A stretch of DNA of 9,775 bases, taken from positions 1-9,775 of the forward strand of contig PEYL01000009.1 of NCBI GenBank assembly GCA_002774415.1, written 5' to 3'. The position numbers were made by a program, and so were the translations under genes. Shown here piece after piece: positions 5,241-9,775 of this stretch (positions are counted from its first letter, which is position 1; each line of letters begins with the position of its first letter). Below the pieces are notes generated by a model. It was not told where the DNA came from. It saw only the letters and a program-made list of their open reading frames with translations, and searched no databases. The DNA comes from Candidatus Portnoybacteria bacterium CG08_land_8_20_14_0_20_40_83. Lineage in GTDB: Bacteria; Patescibacteriota; Minisyncoccia; Portnoybacterales; GWB1-42-6.

Positions 5241-8200
5241 ATGGCCATTTCAAAAATAATACGGATAAGTGAAAAATTAGCAGAGCTCAAGCGCAAGCAG
5301 GAAGAAGAAGGCGCTCAGCGCCTGGCAGCTAAAAACAAACTGCCTTACATGGATTTGAGCGTTTTTCCGATTAATGCAGAAGTCCTTTATCTTCTCCCCG
5401 AAAAAGAAGCCCACAGGGGAAACCTAATTGTTCTTAAACGGCAGCTGGATAAAATAACTGTCGGCTTAGTTGATCCCCAAAATCCCGAAACTCGCGCCAT
5501 TTTAGAAAATCTGGCTACAAAATATGGCTGCGCCGTCTCTTTAGTTATTATTTCTCTTTCAAGCTTACAGCGGGCTTTTAAATTTTATCAGGTTAAAGTT
5601 TCCGACGTGCCGCTGGTCGGCAAAGTGGCAATCAACAAAAAATACCTTGACGAATTCAATGAACGGGTAAAAAATATTACAGAGCTCAAAGACAGAATTA
5701 ATACCCTTTCGACAACCGAAATTTTGGAAACCATTATTGCCGGCTCCCTGAAAACTGGGGCCGGCGATATTCATATTGAGCCGGGAAAGCAAATCCGTCT
5801 GCGATACAGAATTGACGGAGTTTTGCAGGATGTGGCTAATTTTCCAGAAAAAAGTTATAAATTTTTATTAACCCGCATCAAGCTTCTTTCCGACTTAATG
5901 ATAAACATCCACGACCAAAGCCAGGACGGCCGCTTTACCATTCAAATTGTGGAACAGGTAAGCGAAGACGAAAAAAAAGTTTTGCAAGAAATGGAAACCA
6001 GAGTTTCGATTTTGCCCGAAGGAAATGCCGAAACAGTTGTCATCAGAATCTTGGGCGCCGGCATTGAAAAATTAGATATTAAAAATATCGGCTTAAGAGA
6101 AACCACATTCCAAACCTTATTGAGAGAAGTCCAAAAACCAAACGGTCTCATTTTAAACACCGGACCGACTGGTTCCGGCAAAACAACTACTCTTTATTCG
6201 TTTTTAAATTATCTTAATAATCCCAAAATTAAAATTATCACCATTGAAGACCCGGTTGAATATCGCCTGCCCGGCATAGTGCAAACCCAAATCAGCAAAA
6301 ACTATTCTTTTGCCCAGGCCTTGCGGGCAATCTTGCGCCAAAATCCAAATATCGTTATGGTCGGCGAAATCAGAGATGAGGAAACCGCCCAAATTGCCAT
6401 CCAGGCAGCCATGACCGGGCATTTGGTTTTTTCAACTCTTCATACAAATGACGCGACCAACACGGTTCATCGGCTAATTGATATGGGTGCCGATATAAAA
6501 ACTTTGCCCGATTCGCTCAATGCCATCATTGCCCAGCGCTTGGTCAGAAAAATCTGCCCAAAATGCAAAGAGGAATATGAGCCCGATAAAGAAACCTTGC
6601 TTAAAATCGAAAAGGTTTTATCCATTGTTTCGCCAAGAGCCAGGCTGGAATTGCCAAAAACAAGAAAGCTTTTCCGCAGTAAAGGGTGCCCGGATTGTTT
6701 TGGCTTAAAGTATAGAGGCCGCTATCCCCTTTTTGAAGTTCTGACCATGAACGAAGAGATCAGAAAATTGATTTTAAACCGCGCCTCGGCTTTTGAAATT
6801 TTAGTTTCGGCAGTTGACGCAGGCATGCTGACGCTTTACCAAGACGGCGTTTTGCGGGCTCTGGAAGGGTTGACTGACCTTGAAGAAGTGGAAAGAGTGG
6901 TTGGCAAGCCCGGTTACCTGGAAGAGCTCTACGAACGGGCTGTCTCCCAATCTCTGACTAGAGGAATTACAATTGCCGAAGAAAAGAAAAATAAACTTGA
7001 AAAAGAATCAAAAGAAAGAAGCAATATAGAAAAAATTCTGGCCAAAGATCCCCAGGAAGAGCTCTTGGGCGATATCATCGCTTTTAGCCTGCTTCTGCGG
7101 GCAACTGATATTCATATTGAACCGACTCAAAGTGATTTGCTTGTCCGCTGCCGAATTGACGGCATTCTGCAGGACATTGCCAAATTGCCAAAAATTTATC
7201 ATTTGCCTCTGCTTGGCGAAATTAAAATTTTGGGCGGTTTAAAAACAAAGCAATTTACGGGTGTCCAAGAAGGAAGATTCAATATTGATTTTGGAGACAA
7301 AAGCCTTGATACAAGATTATCAATAATTTCTGGCGGTTACGGAGAGACGGCCGTTATCAGAATTTTAGGATTAAGCGAGGATGTACAAACCGCCGAGGGA
7401 GGTCTTGATTTAAAAATGATGGGCATCCGCCAAGAAATTTATCCTTTGTTTGAAAAAGAATTTCATAAACCAACCGGCGTTATTTTAAACACCGGCCCGA
7501 CCGGTTCGGGCAAAACCACCACTCTTTACGGCATTTTACAATTGTTAAATGTGCGCGGCACAAAAATTATGACGATTGAAGACCCGATTGAGTATCGGCT
7601 GTCCGGCATAATCCAGACGCAAATTGATGAAGCGGCGGGCTATACTTTTGCCAAAGCATTGAAGTCATTTTTGCGGCAGAACCCGAATATCATCATGCTC
7701 GGAGAAATAAGAGACGAGGAAACCGCAAAGATTGCCATGCAGGCTTCGCTCACCGGTCATATGGTTATTTCAACCCTACACACCAATGATGCGGCTAGCA
7801 CCATCCAGCGCTTAATTAATCTGGGTATTTCGCCCGGAGATATTGCCTCTGCCATGAATGCCATCATGGCCCAGCGCTTAGTTCGCAAACTCTGCCCCAA
7901 TTGCAAAAAGCCCTATAAACCCGATGCCGCAACTGCCAACGAAATTAAAGAAACATTATCCTCTCTTCCAAAAAATATCAAAGCGCCCAATCTATCCAGC
8001 ATCACGCTTTATAAACCAAAAGGTTGTTCAAAATGCAAAAATATCGGCTATTGGGGACAGGTTGGGCTATTTGAAATTATGATAAAAGATGAAAATCTTC
8101 AAAATTTATTTGCCAAAGGAGCGCAGACTTTAGAAATCAAAAAAGCCGCCCAGGCAGGGGGTATGATTACCTTGCGCCAGGACGGCTTGCTTAAAGCTTT

Positions 8201-8267
8201 AGACGGATTAACGAGTATTGACGAAGTTGAAAGAGTGACCGGAGAATTAGAAAAAGCGGAGATATAA
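5241..8267 (+). CDS. Tandem-fused PilB/GspE-type assembly ATPase (two modules)
   Basis: Such ATPases form cytoplasmic hexamers that drive extension of type IV pili or type II pseudopili. This 1008-residue chain contains two. Module 1 begins with a T2SSE_N/MshEN-like domain (about 30-115), then N2 (GDIHIEP 175-181, RYRIDGVL 188-195), Walker A GPTGSGKT (308-315), the Asp box (IEDPVE 335-340), Walker B with E376, the His box (H394, H401) and zinc cysteines C439, C442, C483, C486. A charged linker of about 50 residues (555-605) follows. Module 2 repeats N2 (623-646), Walker A (752-759), the Asp box (IEDPIE 779-784), E822, H840, H847 and C885, C888, C929, C932, but lacks the N-terminal domain. The ATPase cores are about 65% identical by hand count over 142 positions. 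Family members usually have one module of 550-600 residues. There is no frameshift or internal stop. Both halves look active. Confidence 0.95.
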   Translation: MAISKIIRISEKLAELKRKQEEEGAQRLAAKNKLPYMDLSVFPINAEVLYLLPEKEAHRGNLIVLKRQLDKITVGLVDPQNPETRAILENLATKYGCAVSLVIISLSSLQRAFKFYQVKVSDVPLVGKVAINKKYLDEFNERVKNITELKDRINTLSTTEILETIIAGSLKTGAGDIHIEPGKQIRLRYRIDGVLQDVANFPEKSYKFLLTRIKLLSDLMINIHDQSQDGRFTIQIVEQVSEDEKKVLQEMETRVSILPEGNAETVVIRILGAGIEKLDIKNIGLRETTFQTLLREVQKPNGLILNTGPTGSGKTTTLYSFLNYLNNPKIKIITIEDPVEYRLPGIVQTQISKNYSFAQALRAILRQNPNIVMVGEIRDEETAQIAIQAAMTGHLVFSTLHTNDATNTVHRLIDMGADIKTLPDSLNAIIAQRLVRKICPKCKEEYEPDKETLLKIEKVLSIVSPRARLELPKTRKLFRSKGCPDCFGLKYRGRYPLFEVLTMNEEIRKLILNRASAFEILVSAVDAGMLTLYQDGVLRALEGLTDLEEVERVVGKPGYLEELYERAVSQSLTRGITIAEEKKNKLEKESKERSNIEKILAKDPQEELLGDIIAFSLLLRATDIHIEPTQSDLLVRCRIDGILQDIAKLPKIYHLPLLGEIKILGGLKTKQFTGVQEGRFNIDFGDKSLDTRLSIISGGYGETAVIRILGLSEDVQTAEGGLDLKMMGIRQEIYPLFEKEFHKPTGVILNTGPTGSGKTTTLYGILQLLNVRGTKIMTIEDPIEYRLSGIIQTQIDEAAGYTFAKALKSFLRQNPNIIMLGEIRDEETAKIAMQASLTGHMVISTLHTNDAASTIQRLINLGISPGDIASAMNAIMAQRLVRKLCPNCKKPYKPDAATANEIKETLSSLPKNIKAPNLSSITLYKPKGCSKCKNIGYWGQVGLFEIMIKDENLQNLFAKGAQTLEIKKAAQAGGMITLRQDGLLKALDGLTSIDEVERVTGELEKAEI

Positions 8268-8270
8268 TAT

Positions 8271-8402
8271 AAATTCAAAATGCAAATATCAAAATGCAAA
8301 ATGACAGTTCAAAATGTAAAATTAACCAAAGTTAAAATCCATTTTGATATCCGTTCATTTTTGAATTTTACATTGTCATTTTGATTTTTGAATTTTGATT
8401 TT
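8271..8402. repeat. AT-rich inverted repeat after the pilus ATPase gene
   Basis: The left arm (8271-8323) is built from TCAAAATG-like units (TTCAAAATG, ATCAAAATG, GTTCAAAATG). The right arm (about 8354-8402) carries the reverse complement (CATTTTGA, TTTTTGAATTTT). The match is imperfect but extends over about 45-50 bases. A GATTTTTTC run at the end of the right arm could let it work as a terminator for the ATPase gene; this is speculative. Confidence 0.5.
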
Positions 8403-8416
8403 TTCATTAAATAAAA

Positions 8417-8583
8417 AGCTTCCGTTAATCTGCAGGCAATCTCTTTCCGTTAGACGGAAAGGTAAAAGTTTTTCCGAGGAGCAACCCAGCCGCAAAGCCG
8501 GGTTGTCCTAAGAAGCTAAAAAAAACCCCAATAAGATCCCATGCAAAAATAAGATCTTGATTGCCTACAGGTTAACAGAAACT
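8417..8583 (-). ncRNA. Candidate structured RNA with 6S-like architecture
   Basis: Two 25-nt arms (8417-8441 and 8559-8583) are complementary at 21 positions. Three of the four differences become G·U pairs if the minus strand is transcribed. Inside lie a perfect 8-bp hairpin CTTTCCGT/ACGGAAAG (8443-8461), a long hairpin (8467-8517) with stem AGGA+CAACCC...GGGTTG+TCCT, and AAGATC/GATCTT (8533-8558). On the minus strand the closing stem is followed directly by TTTTTATTT, terminator-like. The length of about 167 nt and the order of closing stem, large internal bubble with a small 3'-side hairpin, and apical stem resemble 6S RNA, the RNA polymerase regulator. I see no sequence signature that proves it. 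A transposable element with inverted ends is the main alternative. No convincing promoter is seen, and the strand is uncertain. Confidence 0.4.
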
Positions 8584-8592
8584 ATCCAAGAA

Positions 8593-8680
8593 CTCCTCCC
8601 TTTCGTAAGGGGAGGATGGGGAGGGATTTTAATCCTTTTCAAAATCCACCCCAACCCTCCTTTTCTAAAGAAGGGAACGG
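8593..8680. repeat. GC-rich inverted repeat upstream of ruvB
   Basis: The left arm (8593-8630) contains the hairpin CCTCCCTTT/AAGGGGAGG (8596-8616) and the run GGATGGGGAGGGATTTT. The right arm (8641-8680) carries the near-complement AAAATCCACCCCAACCCTCC and its own small hairpin, CCTTTT/AAGAAGG. The arms are separated by 10 bases. It is not coding in any frame and is not followed by a T-run. Confidence 0.6.
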
Positions 8681-8743
8681 CCTAAAATTCAAACGAATAG
8701 CGCATTCTATCATAAACTTATCTAATTGTCAAGCTCTATTTAC

Positions 8744-9757
8744 ATGAACCTAACAGACCCCCATTTAACCAACGAAGACCAAAACCTGGACCAAACCTTG
8801 AGACCAAGAACTTTCCGGGACTATTTGGGTCAGGAAAAGATTAAGGAATCGCTTAAAATCCTGATTGAGGCGGCAAAAAAAAGAAGCGAGCCAATCGAGC
8901 ATCTGCTTCTGTCAGGCGCCTCTGGCCTTGGCAAAACAACCCTGGCTCATATTATTGCCTATGAAACGCGGGTTGGACTGAAAGCCACTTCTGGCCCGGC
9001 AATTGAACGAGTCGGCGATTTGGGCTCTATTTTAACCAACCTTTCTGACGGCGATATTTTATTTGTTGACGAGGCCCATCGCTTAAACAAACTGATTGAA
9101 GAAGTTTTGTATCCGGCAATGGAGGATTTCAAGCTTGATATTGTGATTGGAAAAGGTCCTTCGGCCAGAACCCTAGAGCTTCCATTGCCCCGCTTCACTT
9201 TAATTGCCGCCACAACGCGGCCCGGCCTGCTCTCTGCCCCGCTTCGTTCCCGTTTTGGCCTAAGTTTCCGCCTGGACTTCTATGAACTGCCTGACATGGA
9301 AAAAATTATCCAGCGTTCGTCTCAGATATTGAAAATAGAAACTGAGCCCGAAGCGATTAAAATTATTGCCAGATGCTGCCGTTTTACTCCGCGGGTTGCC
9401 AACCGGCTTTTAAAACGCGTCCGCGATTTTGCCCAGGTCAAAGGCGACGGCCATATTTCACCGGAGCTCGCAAAATCGGCTCTTTCAATGCTTGAAGTTG
9501 ATGAATTGGGATTGGAACCAATTGACCGCCAAATTTTAAAAATTATTATTGAAAAATTTGACGGCGGACCGGTTGGTCTGCAGGCTCTGGCTGCTGCAAC
9601 AAGCGAAGAAGAAGACACATTGACTGACGTCTATGAACCGTATTTAATGCAGCTTGGATTTTTAACCCGCACGCCGCGCGGCCGCCTGGCTTCCCGCCAG
9701 GCATGGGAACATCTTGGCATCAAATATCCAGAATCTTATCAGAAAAAACTAATTTAA
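8744..9757 (+). CDS. ruvB: Holliday junction branch migration DNA helicase RuvB
   Basis: RuvB is the AAA+ motor that, loaded by RuvA, drives branch migration of Holliday junctions in recombinational repair. The 337 residues are a normal length. They show LRPRTFRDYLGQEK (19-32), Walker A GASGLGKTT (58-66; K64), Walker B LFVDEAHRL (106-114; D109, E110), sensor 1 AATTR (155-159), the arginine-finger segment PLRSRFG (166-172), sensor-2 TPRVANRLL (215-223) and the winged-helix end with GGPVGLQALA (274-283) and RTPRGR (309-314). GAS replaces the usual GPP in the P-loop and DEAH replaces DEIH; both should tolerate activity. The ATG at 8744 is chosen over an in-frame TTG at 8726 because it gives the family's usual N-terminus. 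No Shine-Dalgarno sequence precedes either. ruvA and ruvC are not adjacent. The gene stands alone behind a 476-bp spacer. Confidence 0.97.
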   Translation: MNLTDPHLTNEDQNLDQTLRPRTFRDYLGQEKIKESLKILIEAAKKRSEPIEHLLLSGASGLGKTTLAHIIAYETRVGLKATSGPAIERVGDLGSILTNLSDGDILFVDEAHRLNKLIEEVLYPAMEDFKLDIVIGKGPSARTLELPLPRFTLIAATTRPGLLSAPLRSRFGLSFRLDFYELPDMEKIIQRSSQILKIETEPEAIKIIARCCRFTPRVANRLLKRVRDFAQVKGDGHISPELAKSALSMLEVDELGLEPIDRQILKIIIEKFDGGPVGLQALAAATSEEEDTLTDVYEPYLMQLGFLTRTPRGRLASRQAWEHLGIKYPESYQKKLI

Positions 9758-9775
9758 TCCGTACGGGCGCCTGCC

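Noticed and set aside
8417..8583. SRP RNA, tmRNA or RNase P RNA for the structured region
   Set aside because: The conserved SRP tetraloop region, the tmRNA tRNA-like ends with tag ORF, and the RNase P core sequences are not seen; the length also does not fit RNase P or tmRNA.
8726..8743. TTG start for ruvB giving six extra residues
   Set aside because: The extra residues are not part of the usual RuvB N-terminus, and the ATG at 8744 gives a normal length.
1..9775. UGA recoded as glycine (Gracilibacteria/Absconditabacteria code)
   Set aside because: All long conserved genes read through without in-frame UGA and end in TAA, so the standard code suffices.

Overview
The window looks like chromosomal DNA of an AT-rich bacterium with a small genome, most likely a member of the Candidate Phyla Radiation (Patescibacteria, Parcubacteria-like). 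This is an inference. It rests on a PolA without a 3'-5' exonuclease domain, a type IV pilus ATPase, housekeeping genes (tsaE, ruvB) outside their usual operons, starts without Shine-Dalgarno sequences, and intergenic spacers filled with inverted repeats. All five complete genes end in TAA and read through in the standard code, so there is no sign of a UGA-recoded lineage.

Layout: 1-756 (minus) is the N-terminal part of a six-helix membrane protein, probably a sensor kinase, cut by the window edge. 758-887 is a small terminal-inverted-repeat element. 989-3749 (minus) is an overlapping tsaE-polA pair. 3750-3989 is a divergent promoter region with a possible DnaA box and a second copy of the small element. 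3990-5111 (plus) is a degenerate DHH-family phosphoesterase. 5241-8267 (plus) is a 1008-residue protein that fuses two complete PilB/GspE-type ATPases. 8268-8743 has no protein gene; it holds an AT-rich inverted repeat, a candidate structured RNA of about 170 nt, and a GC-rich inverted repeat. 8744-9757 (plus) is ruvB.

Two observations stand out. First, the two small elements (130 and 146 bp) are each flanked by a 4-bp direct repeat that contains the start codon of the adjacent gene (TATG in the gene's direction). They lie in opposite orientations relative to those genes. This is what insertion of a non-autonomous element exactly at start codons would leave. Second, the tandem pilus ATPase keeps all nucleotide-binding and zinc-binding motifs in both halves. 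It would therefore build a ring from two-module chains rather than six single subunits.

Functionally the genes cover tRNA t6A modification (tsaE), DNA repair and replication (polA), Holliday junction migration (ruvB), pilus extension or DNA uptake (the double ATPase), and signal sensing (the partial membrane protein). They do not form one pathway.
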